From Streptomyces sp. A2-16 (GTDB taxonomy: Bacteria; Actinomycetota; Actinomycetes; Streptomycetales; Streptomycetaceae): a stretch of 64,000 nucleotides of DNA. The stretch is from positions 9,486,001 to 9,550,000 of the forward strand of contig NZ_CP063808.1 of NCBI RefSeq assembly GCF_018128905.1. Reading direction: 5' to 3'. This document shows, piece after piece, positions 7,335 through 17,028 of this stretch; within the stretch, counting starts at the first letter, position 1, and the number at the start of each line of letters is the position of its first letter. Both the position numbers and the translations under genes were made by a program. The notes under the pieces were generated by a model, which ran no database searches, was not told the DNA's origin, and was given only the letters and a program-made list of their open reading frames with translations.

Positions 7335-8264
7335 TTACGAACTAGTTTTGGCACGGGCCGCCACGCGTTCTGCGAGCTTCAGCCGCGCTCGTGAGAGCTT
7401 CCTGATTTGCCGCAGTGCTGATTCGGCTCGCTCTGGTGCCGTCAGGCTTGTGCCCTGTTCCCTTTGCTGACGTCCTCGTGCGAGTTGTAGGGACGCCGAC
7501 CTGTCAGTCAGTCGCTCGTCCAGTCGTTCCTCCGCATGCTCCGCCGCATCAGCGATGGACTCAAGTTGCTTCCTTTCCTCCTCCCCCAGAGTTGCTCCCC
7601 GCTGCTCAAGCCACGCGCGGATGTCGCTCGGGTCGACGTCAGCGAGGGCCGTCAGTCGCCAAAGCGCTTGCTCTTCCGACAACAAGTCGAGTGCCGCTGG
7701 CAGTACCGTCCACCACGAGACGTCATCGTCCTGCTCCGGCATACGTGCCCTTCGCCATGGGCTTGGTTCCTCCAAGCCGCTAACGACTTGCCTGGCAGAT
7801 TCGGGAGGCCAGCCCTGCGGCCAATTCGATCGTGCTTCCCAAACTCGCAGGACCAGATCTTCGCAGGTACGCGCGGCTTCTTCCCGAACGGAGGCGTCAT
7901 CGGCTTCCTCCACATCGCGCATGAGTTGCGCAATGCGCAGAGCCATCCACCTCGACAGCAGCGTGGAGTCGTCTCCGCCGAGCTCAGTTGTGATGCGCAG
8001 ACCCAAGGCGAATGTGTCAGCTCCGAGGAGATCCTCTGCTGCCTGGCGCTGAGTGTCCTCGGCACTGTTGGTGTGTCTTTCGTCCATGCCGTTCTGAGGC
8101 TCTTTTCCGGCTTCGTTGGTCGCCGGCGGGCCAGCGGATGCGGTTGATGTTTCTGCCTCAGCCTTGTCACCTGAGTGGTACGGCTCAGATGGTCTGGTCA
8201 ACCTCGACGCTGACTCGCCGTCCGTCCTCGTGGAGGACGGTGTAACGGGCTCGCCGGTGTTCAT
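7335..8264 (-). CDS. Companion protein of the STAND NTPase (putative defence subunit)
   Basis: 309 residues. A disordered polar N-terminus (about 1–80) precedes a helical region with LLSRWMALRIAQLMRDVEEA, then EDLVLRVWEARSNWPQGWPP, ending in a basic helical tail (RQIRKLSRARLKLAERVAAR). The start is well supported: AGGAGG lies seven bases before the ATG at 8264, inside the last 80 bases of the STAND gene, so translation is probably coupled. The W-M-A…L-W…R…LP.G pattern recalls small proteins I have seen next to very large NTPases in AVAST-like loci, but this is memory, not a search. No catalytic motif is visible. Possible roles are regulator, sensor or target-binding partner. Confidence 0.75.
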   Translation of the reverse strand: MNTGEPVTPSSTRTDGESASRLTRPSEPYHSGDKAEAETSTASAGPPATNEAGKEPQNGMDERHTNSAEDTQRQAAEDLLGADTFALGLRITTELGGDDSTLLSRWMALRIAQLMRDVEEADDASVREEAARTCEDLVLRVWEARSNWPQGWPPESARQVVSGLEEPSPWRRARMPEQDDDVSWWTVLPAALDLLSEEQALWRLTALADVDPSDIRAWLEQRGATLGEEERKQLESIADAAEHAEERLDERLTDRSASLQLARGRQQREQGTSLTAPERAESALRQIRKLSRARLKLAERVAARAKTSS

Positions 8265-11200
8265 CTTTCGCCTCCTGCTGGCTGCGGTTCATGAGATACA
8301 CATGGGCGTCTGCTGCCAAGGCGAGGCTGAGGCAGCGTTCCTTGAGATATGCCATCAAGAGGTCGCGACGTACCGAGAGGTAGGAGCCTGAATAGTCGTC
8401 GTATGTGTTGCGCTGACCGCGTTTGTTCTCGTCTCCCCAGCACGTCATGTGGGCGGCGATCTTGCCTTTCGGGTCGATGAATTGAGTGCCTGCAGCGTTA
8501 GCGGACAGATGAGCCCAAGTGAAGAAGTCCGTGAAAAGTGAGCGTTGAGCGGTAGTGATGCCACCCGTCAGCGGGTCGTCGCGGTCTAGGCCGCCCTCGT
8601 CTGACTCGCGATAAACGATCCAGCCGAGCAATTGCAGCTTGGGGTCATCTATTTCGTCTCCCCATGGCGGCCCCTCGCCAGCCCCAGGCAGGCCCTGCGG
8701 ACGTGTGCTGCTTGCCAGAGCAGCGAGTAGGGCGGTACTGGCTTCTGGGGTTACTAGAGCACTGGTCAACCAGGCCGTACACGAATGGCGGTCAGAATAG
8801 GTGGTGATGGATGCGGACACTACGATCATTTCTGGATCGTCATCGAGCATGTCCAGTTCGCGACATGCCTGTCGCGCTACAGCGGCTCCGTCGAATCCCC
8901 TCTGAACTGCTGGATCCGGATCAACAGCAGACGTGGAAGCATCCTGAGACGTCGCCGTTTGCACTGAGGTAATGGCGTCGTCTAGCTGGAGCCGATCCCA
9001 CATACCGAGGGTGAGCGAGCGAGCCGGAACCGGTTCGCGGATATCGGCCAGCCAGTGGGTTGATGAGTGGGGAAGATGACCGGTCAGCCAGCCCGTCCAC
9101 TCGTCGTCGTCACGCCAGTGTCTGAGCACGGGGTTTTCCCCGTCGACAAGTTCGCCAGCCACCATGTGGAGTGCGTGGTACTCCAGGTACTTCTGGAGCG
9201 TTTCCACAATCGGCAAGGAACCATGGTCAGCACTGATCAGCGCCCACGACCGCTCGTGTTGGGCCGCCCTGGGGTCCTGCCGTGTTTCCTCGGAGCTCCG
9301 GCCCCACCGCTCGCTGATCCACTTGTCTGCACTCTGCATGACGTCGGCGAGAAACACTCCGTCGAAAGCCTCTGCCAGAGGGGAGTACCAGTACGGTACG
9401 ACGTCCATAGAGTCGAACTGGAAGCGCGTGTCGTAGTCGCCATAACGCGATCCAACGTTCCGTACGTCGCGTGAGGTGCTGCACAATCGGGGCCGATTCG
9501 CGAACGCGAGGTCGCTGACAACGTGCGCAGGCAATGCCTCAGGATGAGCTGCGGCCACGTCGAGCGCCGCTTGGCGTGCCAACTCGCGAATAGCTGCATG
9601 GGGCTGACTTCGGTCTACTGCCATTGCGGCTAGTTCAGTGGCCAGCGGCACTAGGACCAGTGGGGCTTCACTGGCTACCCGCGCGAAGACGATGAGCAGC
9701 CACTGTTGAGCTGATAGCGGAAAGAATTCAAGCGTGGCGGAACGGAAACTGCCGCCAGTGGAGGATTCCGTTACGCAGCGCCAGAGCGCGTCAGCCACAG
9801 AGCTGCCGTCGCTGCTTTGAGTCAGGATAATTCGTGCCGTGTGTGCAGCTCGCCATCGCACGCGCCGGTCGGGATGGCCGAGCAGGGCCCACAATACCGC
9901 TGCAAAGAGTGTGCTCGAGTCCTCTGGTGGTTCAGGCAAGGTCTCTCGGGCGGCCTCGATGTCAGCTACGGAATTACTGATCGCCGAAGCAGCGGGAATC
10001 CGTGTTATATCGGCGGAGTTGGGTAGAGACGGACGAGAGTCCAAAGCCCATTCGATGATTTGTGAAAGTGTGGACGTGGCCGGCAGTGTTTCTGCCAGTG
10101 ATGCTGCCAGAGTGTAAAGCTGGTTGGCAGTCAACTCATCGAGGTGAGCAGATGCTGCCGGAAGAAGCCAATTTGACCATCCGGGTTCATTACTCGGCAA
10201 TTTTAGCAATAGGCCGTAGTTGCCATGCCGATCTAGTCCGGTGGTGAATAGGTCGAGTAGATGTCGCGATACCCACATCGGCAGGTGCTGGCTAGCCCAG
10301 TCACGCACGCTCGCGCTCGCACGCCATTCGTAGCATAGCCCGCTCACTACGCGCGCTACCTGGGGTGCGCGGGCGCCCCGCACCCCACGATCGGCGATTT
10401 TTAGGAGCTCCTCCAGCGCCGTAGTACGTCCCGACGGGCCGGCGCGATGAGCCGCAGTCGTCAGGTAGGTGACTACGCGTTCATCAGAGGCATAATGAGC
10501 GACAAGTACGGGGAGATCCTGATCGGCTCGGATGAAACTCGCCGCACTGACTAGGCCAGCAATGTCCACTGCTTGCTCTTCACCGGATCCTCCCCAGTCC
10601 CGTGAGGAGCGGATGGCTGGCCTATTTACGCTTAGGGCGGAGAGTTCCTGTGCACGGGATTGCAGTCGCTGCGCGGCCTGAATCTGGCCCAGTCCCATTT
10701 CCTGAATGGCAGTATTGAGATTACGGGCAGCGTCACCTTGTTGGTGAGGCGGTAGATCGCGAACGACCCAGTCGGCAAGCGTTCCGAGGCACGTGACGGC
10801 CTGGCTACGACCCGCCGGTCCCTGGTTGAGGAGGCATCTGAGAACAGTGACCGCAGGGGTTACCACATCGGAGTGCTGACTGAGCAGGCGCAGCATCCAG
10901 AACGCCTCAAAGCCGCCGACTGTTCCTGTCTCGGCGAGGAGAGGAATGACCGTGCCAATGCCTTCAGATAGGCCCACGTGTCCGTCGTCCTCCCACCGGC
11001 AGGCGAGAGCTAGACCAGACGGCCCGTGGAGTCGGCTCGCCACGCTGAGAGCGAGCCGGTATGGCACTTGTTCCCGAGGGTCCGGCACAAAGGGGGTGGC
11101 GTCTTCAACTGCGTGGGCGAGCCGACGGGCGATGTGTGCACGGTCTCCGCCTGTTGTGGGGTCTGTTGGCCGATCGGGGATCCGGTCGGCAATCGTGAGC

Positions 11201-14200
11201 AGAGCCCGTAGCCTCAGGGCGACATCCACGTCCACGCCGCTGGCGGCGTCTACTGCGGCAGCGAACAGGTCCGCGGCCAGAGCCGTGTCAGCGTGTTGCG
11301 CTGCCGCCGCTGCGTCCAGGAGTACGTCCCGCCGTTCTGTTGGCGGGACCGTCGCTGCACCCATGACGTCTCCCACCCGCTGAAGTAGCTGAAGAGCAAC
11401 TTCTCGGGCGACCCCATTTTCAAGGAGGATACGGCTCATTTGCACCCACGCGTATGCCGACCCGTCGGCCAACTGCTGTCCGATGCTCTTCCCTACGTCT
11501 GCCAACAGATTTTCGATCTGCATCTGCATGGCATTTGCCTCTATGCTGGTGAACGCGGCCATGGCCCGTGCAGCTGATACCAATGCCTCGACCGCAGCCA
11601 TGAACCAGACGCGTTGGCGATTACCAGGCCGGTCGAATCTATGCTCTGATCCCTGGGCCTCCACCCGACTACGCACGACCTGTACGACCTCTGCAGTTGT
11701 CAGCTCGACATCGTCAGCGCGGGATTTACGATCGGCAGCAACTTTCACACATTCGGCCTGTGTAGTTACTACAGGCAGCAAGTCATTAGCAATCTGCAAG
11801 AAAAGCCGGCGTGTGGACTCATTCTTGTCATAACTGCGGTCATTATTGGTCGGTGGCCGCAAATTGTCTGGGAGCAGCTTCTCAGCTGTGATTTTGGAGC
11901 CGCGGATGGCGGCTTCCAGGCATGCCGCCTTCAACGGACTAAGCATCTCGCTGCTGCCGGTGTAACTATTGAGGTGAGACGGTACTGGCGGCGCAAAGCG
12001 CCGGAGTAGACGTCTCACCTTGGATTTGGCGGCACCATGCGCCAGCGCGATCTCACAGAACGGCATACCCCACTCGGCTGGATGGCTCACCGGGCGCAGA
12101 GGCAACCGGTCTAGCCGGTTCGCAACCTGCAGTACCCACCTGACGGGCAGACTTTCCCCAGCCCGTGCGTAGGCGACTACGAACTGGGCCTGGGTCCATG
12201 CGCTGGCTCGTACCTGATTCAGGTCCCGAATTGCCTGCTTGACGGGCACATGCGCAGGTGCATGTTGGGCCACGTGCCACGTTACCTTGTCAACGAATTG
12301 GGGCGGATTCCAGCCGGCCGCCAGGCGATGGGCGCGATTTAGGCCACGCAACACGTATGCTGCATGCACGCCGTAGGCGATGTCCTCTGCGCTCAGTTCC
12401 CAGCCCGCGTCCTGCCGCGACCAGGCCCGCAGCCACGCGTAGGCAAGGTCGAGTTGCTCGACCGCCTCTGCCGTACGTCCGTTCAGCCATGCAAGCATGG
12501 CTGCGGCCCGGAAGTGAGCGCGGCCTCGCCAAGTGCCCGATTCTTCTCGCAACAAGATCTCGGCGACTGTGCTCGCATCTGCATGTAGCAATGCGAGTTC
12601 CGGCCGCTGACGGACCGTGTCAACGAGGCTGGAATCGGTGCGGGCTGCGTCCCCTGCAGCCAGCAGGAGTCGGACCGCATCTCCGGATGTGTTGTTGTCA
12701 TTGCGCTCCATGACCGCGCGCAGCGCCAGCGTGAGCCGGGTCCGTTGAGCTTGGGCACGTGCTATGCCGTCTGTGATCGCCGCTGGCGCGCCTTCATCAA
12801 GTGCTATGGCGAGCAGTTCTTCGTGGCGGCCGGAGTTAAAAAGATGCTCACCAACCAGTCGTGCTGCTTCCTCGTCGACATGGCGGTGGTGAAGGAAGTC
12901 CTCAGCAAAGAGATCGTGGGCCTGGCGTACATCGGACACTGACAACTCTTGACGCAAATGATTCTCGAAGTCCTCGTCGGCGAAACCGACGGCGCCGTCG
13001 GAAATTCGCAGCGCCGGAAACAAGTCGTCGCACAGCTGCCGCACGCGGCCTTCGTTGGTCTTCAGTACCCGGGCGAGTGTCGAGGGCCGCGCAGGGCGGG
13101 CCATGGCAGCAAGGACGCCCATGTGCTGCTGCCGCACGTCGCGGTCATGGACAGTGGAGAAGGCGCTATCTAGGACCTCGTCGAAGATGGCTGCCAGGCC
13201 GGCTTCCGCGCGTACGAGTACGTCCTCGATATCCAGCATGGCTGGGGTTTCGCTCGTGCCTTGTGACCGCTGCTCCCCAGCGCCCAGTGCGTATGTCTGG
13301 ACGCGCGCCACTCCGTTGCTGGCGGCATGGAAGGCCGCGCATTGGTTCTCCGTTGCGTTCGGATACATCGAACGCAACATCGCCGCGCTGGCCGAGGCAT
13401 CGAATGCGCCAAGTGCTGTCTCAGTGATACCTGTCTCTTCGGCTCCAGCCAGGACGTCCGAGCGACGAGCGCTGCGTGCAGTCATCAGCACTCGCACGTT
13501 AGGTGGCAGTTGCATGTGCCACAGCCCACGCACGAACGGTTCAGCTCCACTACGGTGCGCCGCGAAAACGGCGTTATCGGCAGCATCGACTGCGACAACG
13601 AGGAGGGCGGACTCTGGCATTGCGTCTGCCACCACGGTGAGCGTTCTCTCAAGACCTCGCCAAAGCTCACTGTGGACGACTGGCCCATCCGGCACCACAA
13701 CGGGCAGAGCGCCGCCTCGAACCGCGACGTCGTTTGCGATCTGGACAACGGCCCGTTCGCTGTGCCGGTCGTTGGCCGGATTGAGGTACTGGCCGTCGCC
13801 GTAGCAGTCGTACGCAACGAGGATCGATCCTGGCGGCAGTTCGGCTTCCAACGCAGTCAGAACGGTTGTCTTGCCGACACCCGGCCCACCGTGCGCCAGA
13901 AGCTTTCCGGCCGGTGCACCCGTTACAGCTGCGGCCAGACTCTGCGGCTGGGCCGTTGGTACAAGCTTCTTAGGCTTCGCCACAAGTGTGGGATAGGGAA
14001 ATAGCGATCGTTCCCCGCTTGCACCCAACGCGACGATGATGTCAGCGCGACTCAGCCCAGGGTCACCCGCTGTTTCTGGGAGCATCTGCTGGCGCATGAG
14101 TTCTATCAGCCCGATGACTCCAGGACGGGACGAGCCGACGAGGAAGGCGGATGCCTCCTGGTGGAGCGTCAGCGTCTGCAGTGCCCGACTGTCAGCGCCA

Positions 14201-14742
14201 CAGCCAGAAAGGTCCAATACCCGAACAAAATCAGTGAACCGACCACTCTTCAGCCCGGACGCCGAACGCAACTTGGTCAAGATCTGCTGGTGAGGCTTGG
14301 CCAGTGAAGCAAAGGCGCGTCCCGCGTGCGCACCTAGCGGTCGGTCCGCCAGCGCTGCCTGGGCCGATTTCAGCGCATTGAGGAGGTCGGCGTCGGCTGG
14401 CTGGTTACTCACCAGTGCGACATTGACCTTGCTTACTACGGTCGACGCATCCCAGTCTTCTGCTAGCCCGCTGAACATGTCTGCCAAGCGGCGAAGGGGA
14501 GGTGCACCGCCAGTGGCCTTGGCCTGGCACAGTCTGGCCGCCGTCCAGGCTCGACCTGAGTGCTTGACGCTGTATTTCAGCTGAGCCAAAACCAGACGAT
14601 TCGCTGTCGCGAAGGTGTCTCCGCCGTAGTATTCACTCAGGTCGCAGCCCAAGTAGCGATCATCTTCTTCGGCTGCGTCAGCTGGTGATAGCCCCTCCAA
14701 CCGCAGAATCCTCAGGTCGGCGTGGGGCATCAGGAGTTGCAA
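8185..14742 (-). CDS. Giant STAND/NACHT-like NTPase with nuclease-like N-terminus (putative anti-phage)
   Basis: 2,185 residues from the TTG at 14742. The N-terminus has LEG (E16), CDLSEYYGG (D34) and LAQLKYS (Q54, K56), resembling a PD-(D/E)xK nuclease of the Cap4/Mrr kind. A P-loop NTPase follows: Walker A GGPGVGKTT (285–293), Walker B LLVVAVDAADN (380–390), sensor-like TARSARR (421–427), plus YDCYGDGQYLNP after Walker A. About 1,600 residues of helical repeats complete it, the usual sensor part of STAND proteins. The same frame stays open to 14919 and reads GDDFHLLWAARRAL just before the TTG, but it contains no ATG, GTG or TTG and no Shine–Dalgarno. The 5' end may therefore be truncated. 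Base composition is lower-GC than the core genome. Function in phage defence is inferred from architecture. Confidence 0.82.
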   Translation of the reverse strand: MQLLMPHADLRILRLEGLSPADAAEEDDRYLGCDLSEYYGGDTFATANRLVLAQLKYSVKHSGRAWTAARLCQAKATGGAPPLRRLADMFSGLAEDWDASTVVSKVNVALVSNQPADADLLNALKSAQAALADRPLGAHAGRAFASLAKPHQQILTKLRSASGLKSGRFTDFVRVLDLSGCGADSRALQTLTLHQEASAFLVGSSRPGVIGLIELMRQQMLPETAGDPGLSRADIIVALGASGERSLFPYPTLVAKPKKLVPTAQPQSLAAAVTGAPAGKLLAHGGPGVGKTTVLTALEAELPPGSILVAYDCYGDGQYLNPANDRHSERAVVQIANDVAVRGGALPVVVPDGPVVHSELWRGLERTLTVVADAMPESALLVVAVDAADNAVFAAHRSGAEPFVRGLWHMQLPPNVRVLMTARSARRSDVLAGAEETGITETALGAFDASASAAMLRSMYPNATENQCAAFHAASNGVARVQTYALGAGEQRSQGTSETPAMLDIEDVLVRAEAGLAAIFDEVLDSAFSTVHDRDVRQQHMGVLAAMARPARPSTLARVLKTNEGRVRQLCDDLFPALRISDGAVGFADEDFENHLRQELSVSDVRQAHDLFAEDFLHHRHVDEEAARLVGEHLFNSGRHEELLAIALDEGAPAAITDGIARAQAQRTRLTLALRAVMERNDNNTSGDAVRLLLAAGDAARTDSSLVDTVRQRPELALLHADASTVAEILLREESGTWRGRAHFRAAAMLAWLNGRTAEAVEQLDLAYAWLRAWSRQDAGWELSAEDIAYGVHAAYVLRGLNRAHRLAAGWNPPQFVDKVTWHVAQHAPAHVPVKQAIRDLNQVRASAWTQAQFVVAYARAGESLPVRWVLQVANRLDRLPLRPVSHPAEWGMPFCEIALAHGAAKSKVRRLLRRFAPPVPSHLNSYTGSSEMLSPLKAACLEAAIRGSKITAEKLLPDNLRPPTNNDRSYDKNESTRRLFLQIANDLLPVVTTQAECVKVAADRKSRADDVELTTAEVVQVVRSRVEAQGSEHRFDRPGNRQRVWFMAAVEALVSAARAMAAFTSIEANAMQMQIENLLADVGKSIGQQLADGSAYAWVQMSRILLENGVAREVALQLLQRVGDVMGAATVPPTERRDVLLDAAAAAQHADTALAADLFAAAVDAASGVDVDVALRLRALLTIADRIPDRPTDPTTGGDRAHIARRLAHAVEDATPFVPDPREQVPYRLALSVASRLHGPSGLALACRWEDDGHVGLSEGIGTVIPLLAETGTVGGFEAFWMLRLLSQHSDVVTPAVTVLRCLLNQGPAGRSQAVTCLGTLADWVVRDLPPHQQGDAARNLNTAIQEMGLGQIQAAQRLQSRAQELSALSVNRPAIRSSRDWGGSGEEQAVDIAGLVSAASFIRADQDLPVLVAHYASDERVVTYLTTAAHRAGPSGRTTALEELLKIADRGVRGARAPQVARVVSGLCYEWRASASVRDWASQHLPMWVSRHLLDLFTTGLDRHGNYGLLLKLPSNEPGWSNWLLPAASAHLDELTANQLYTLAASLAETLPATSTLSQIIEWALDSRPSLPNSADITRIPAASAISNSVADIEAARETLPEPPEDSSTLFAAVLWALLGHPDRRVRWRAAHTARIILTQSSDGSSVADALWRCVTESSTGGSFRSATLEFFPLSAQQWLLIVFARVASEAPLVLVPLATELAAMAVDRSQPHAAIRELARQAALDVAAAHPEALPAHVVSDLAFANRPRLCSTSRDVRNVGSRYGDYDTRFQFDSMDVVPYWYSPLAEAFDGVFLADVMQSADKWISERWGRSSEETRQDPRAAQHERSWALISADHGSLPIVETLQKYLEYHALHMVAGELVDGENPVLRHWRDDDEWTGWLTGHLPHSSTHWLADIREPVPARSLTLGMWDRLQLDDAITSVQTATSQDASTSAVDPDPAVQRGFDGAAVARQACRELDMLDDDPEMIVVSASITTYSDRHSCTAWLTSALVTPEASTALLAALASSTRPQGLPGAGEGPPWGDEIDDPKLQLLGWIVYRESDEGGLDRDDPLTGGITTAQRSLFTDFFTWAHLSANAAGTQFIDPKGKIAAHMTCWGDENKRGQRNTYDDYSGSYLSVRRDLLMAYLKERCLSLALAADAHVYLMNRSQQEAKDEHRRARYTVLHEDGRRVSVEVDQTI

Positions 14743-14967
14743 TGCACGCCGGGCTGCCCATAGAAGGTGGAAATCATCCCCGGCTCGTGATTCGCGAACA
14801 GAAATGACTCGCTCCGGACGGATCGGGCACGCAATGCGCGCTACTTGCAGACCTGGTTCATTGTCCCGCAGATCAGCAGACCATGACCCGAGGAGCGAGT
14901 AGCGATCCCAAACTGACGGTCAAGATCTACTGCGATCGGCTCTGTAACGAATGGAGAGACGTCGGGA

Positions 14968-15507
14968 TCAGCGAATGATGCGGATCATCACCGTGAGGAC
15001 TGGCGAAGCCGGTGACGGCTGGCTCTGCCCGATGTCCTCGTACCCCCACGACTTGTAGAGCGCGTGAACCTTTCCATCGCCGGCGGCCGGGTTGACCATG
15101 AGCGTGACGTACGGCTCGTCGCGCGTGCTGAGAAGGGCGTCGTGGATGCGGCGGGCGGTGCCGGTCTTCCGCCAGGTCGGCCGGACGCCGATCTCCTTCA
15201 GGGCCACGACCGGGCGCTGGGTGTACTTCTCGGCCGGCGTCGGGCTGGTGCGCTGCCAGTAGCGGTCGCCGTGCTCGATGGTGTTGCCGTAGGCATAGCC
15301 GACTGGGTGGCCGTCCGCGTACGCGAGGACGGCCGTGAACCCCGGCTCGGTGCCGTGCCGGTCCAGGCGCTCGCCGAACGCGGTGACCGCGTAGTTCGGC
15401 AGGTGGAGGAGTGGGGCGCGTACGTCGGCGTACACGTCGAGGAGGTCGCCGCGGGCTGTGTCGAGGGTGGTGAAGGTGCGTAGTTCGATGGCGGGAGCCG
15501 TGGTCAT
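14968..15507 (-). CDS. GNAT-family N-acetyltransferase
   Basis: 179 residues. GNAT features are visible: FTAVLAYADGHPVGYAYGNT (beta strands 3–4), ALKEIGVRPTWRKTGTARRI, which includes the acetyl-CoA pyrophosphate loop in a variant R-x-x-x-x-G-x-A form, and the C-terminal YKSWGYEDIG. The ATG at 15507 overlaps the stop of the upstream HTH/TPR gene by four bases (ATGA), so the two are translationally coupled. The substrate is unknown; a role in resistance, or acetylation of the lanthipeptide encoded nearby, is possible but unsupported. Confidence 0.85.
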   Translation of the reverse strand: MTTAPAIELRTFTTLDTARGDLLDVYADVRAPLLHLPNYAVTAFGERLDRHGTEPGFTAVLAYADGHPVGYAYGNTIEHGDRYWQRTSPTPAEKYTQRPVVALKEIGVRPTWRKTGTARRIHDALLSTRDEPYVTLMVNPAAGDGKVHALYKSWGYEDIGQSQPSPASPVLTVMIRIIR

Positions 15508-16787
15508 GCAGCCATCCTCCAGGTGGCGGTGTGCTCGGTCCAGGTCTGCACGGTGGAGCTGCCCGGTGCGGTGGCGCGCAGTGCGGCCCCGAACTCCTGC
15601 AGCATGCGCGTGACCCGGGCGTGCTGGGTGGCGGCTTCGGCGGGGACCTTCATCGCGGTGACCGTGGCGGCGTCGGGGGCGCCCTGGGCGAGCTGGGCGT
15701 GGGCGAGTCGGGTGGTGGTGATGGCCCGGGACCGGATCATGTGGGGCCGGAGGGCGGACAGGCAGCGGTGGGCGTGGTACTCGGCGGTCGAGTAGTCGCC
15801 GAGCGCCAAGTGCGCGGAGAGGGCCAGGGAGTCCAGCTCGGCTTGGTCGTAGAAGGCGAGCATCCACACCGGCCGGTAGTCGGCGGGATCGGCGCGCAGC
15901 ATGGCGTCCTGAGCCTGCTCGAAGGCACGGCGGGTGCCCGTGCGGTCCTGTGCCGTGCCGTGGATGGCGCCCTGACGGGCCAGGCCGAGGGACGCGAACA
16001 GAGGGTCACGGCGGGTGAGGTGCAGGTTGCGGGCGACGTCGTTGGCGGCGAACGCGTCGGCGGGGCGGCCCATGTGCCGGTACATGGTGCCCGCGTGGCT
16101 CCAGATGCGGAACTTGATTGCCTGGTCGCCGGACATCTCGGCGAGGGCCTGGGCCTCGCGCATGTGCGCTTTGGCGATGTCGTAGCGGCGGCCGTCGATG
16201 GCGGCCCACATCGCGGAGGAGCGGAAGGCGGCTGCGGAGGCGTAGAGGTTGCTGCGTACGCGCTGGGTGGCGCTGCCGGCGTTCTGGAGGTTGAGTGCCT
16301 CGTCGGCGAGGGCGGCGGCCCGCTGTTCGATGCCGAGTTGTCCGCCGTGGCGGTGGTCGCTGGCGATGATCTCGGCGAAGCGCTTGTTGAGGCGGTTGAC
16401 GTCGCTCATGCCGATACGGCGCGGCGATGTGGTGCCGGGTGCGGCTGCTGCTGCGGCAGCCGCCGCGATGCTGCCGACGAGGGTGCGGCGCTTCATGTCG
16501 GGGTCCTCCTGCTGCGGTGGGGCCGGGGTGGACGAAGGCCGGCTCCGTGGCACGAACCCTAAAGCGACGGCGGGTAGTCCGGTGACGTCCTCAAGTGCCT
16601 TGCGGGCGGCTGACTTTGGCCACGTGACCCGGCCCGCTTTCCATGCCCGGACCGATGAGCCGTCGAGTCCTCCAGGGCGCCCGGTCAACCGTTCAATGGC
16701 GCTGTTCACGGCCTCGGCGAGGCTGTTGGAGCTGTAGCCGTGTTCGGTCATCCACGCCTCAAGAACGGTGTTGCGGGTGGTGTCCAT
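15504..16787 (-). CDS. HTH/TPR regulator (NsdA-like) with internal RR motif
   Basis: About 427 residues from the ATG at 16787. The N-terminal about 65 residues look like an XRE-type DNA-binding region (VLEAWMTEHGYSSNSLAEAV, then GSSVRAWKAGRVTWPK). A strongly hydrophobic Ala-rich stretch follows MKRRTLVGSI at about residue 98, often called a Tat signal but internal here. The rest is helical TPR-like repeats. Streptomyces have many such proteins (NsdA family) that influence development and antibiotic production. It is divergent from the ATPase gene at 17029 and coupled to the GNAT gene; a role in controlling the neighbouring cluster is inferred from position only. Confidence 0.8.
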   Translation of the reverse strand: MDTTRNTVLEAWMTEHGYSSNSLAEAVNSAIERLTGRPGGLDGSSVRAWKAGRVTWPKSAARKALEDVTGLPAVALGFVPRSRPSSTPAPPQQEDPDMKRRTLVGSIAAAAAAAAAPGTTSPRRIGMSDVNRLNKRFAEIIASDHRHGGQLGIEQRAAALADEALNLQNAGSATQRVRSNLYASAAAFRSSAMWAAIDGRRYDIAKAHMREAQALAEMSGDQAIKFRIWSHAGTMYRHMGRPADAFAANDVARNLHLTRRDPLFASLGLARQGAIHGTAQDRTGTRRAFEQAQDAMLRADPADYRPVWMLAFYDQAELDSLALSAHLALGDYSTAEYHAHRCLSALRPHMIRSRAITTTRLAHAQLAQGAPDAATVTAMKVPAEAATQHARVTRMLQEFGAALRATAPGSSTVQTWTEHTATWRMAA

Positions 16788-17028
16788 GCGGGCACGGTAG
16801 TCCGCGCGATCCCTCCCCACCAGGTAAAGGGCAGGTCAAAACGCCCTAGGCGGGTCCGTCGGCTGAATGCCTGAACGCCCTAACCAGCTTGGTGAGAAAG
16901 GGAGTTGTCTGGGTGCTGGTCGCCCGCCGCGCCCCACCGTGCGGGCGGCTGTTGACGGCCCGGCCCGCCCCTGAGGTTCCCCCGCGGGGGCGGGCCGGGC
17001 GCCGAGACGACACGAAGGCTCCACCCCA

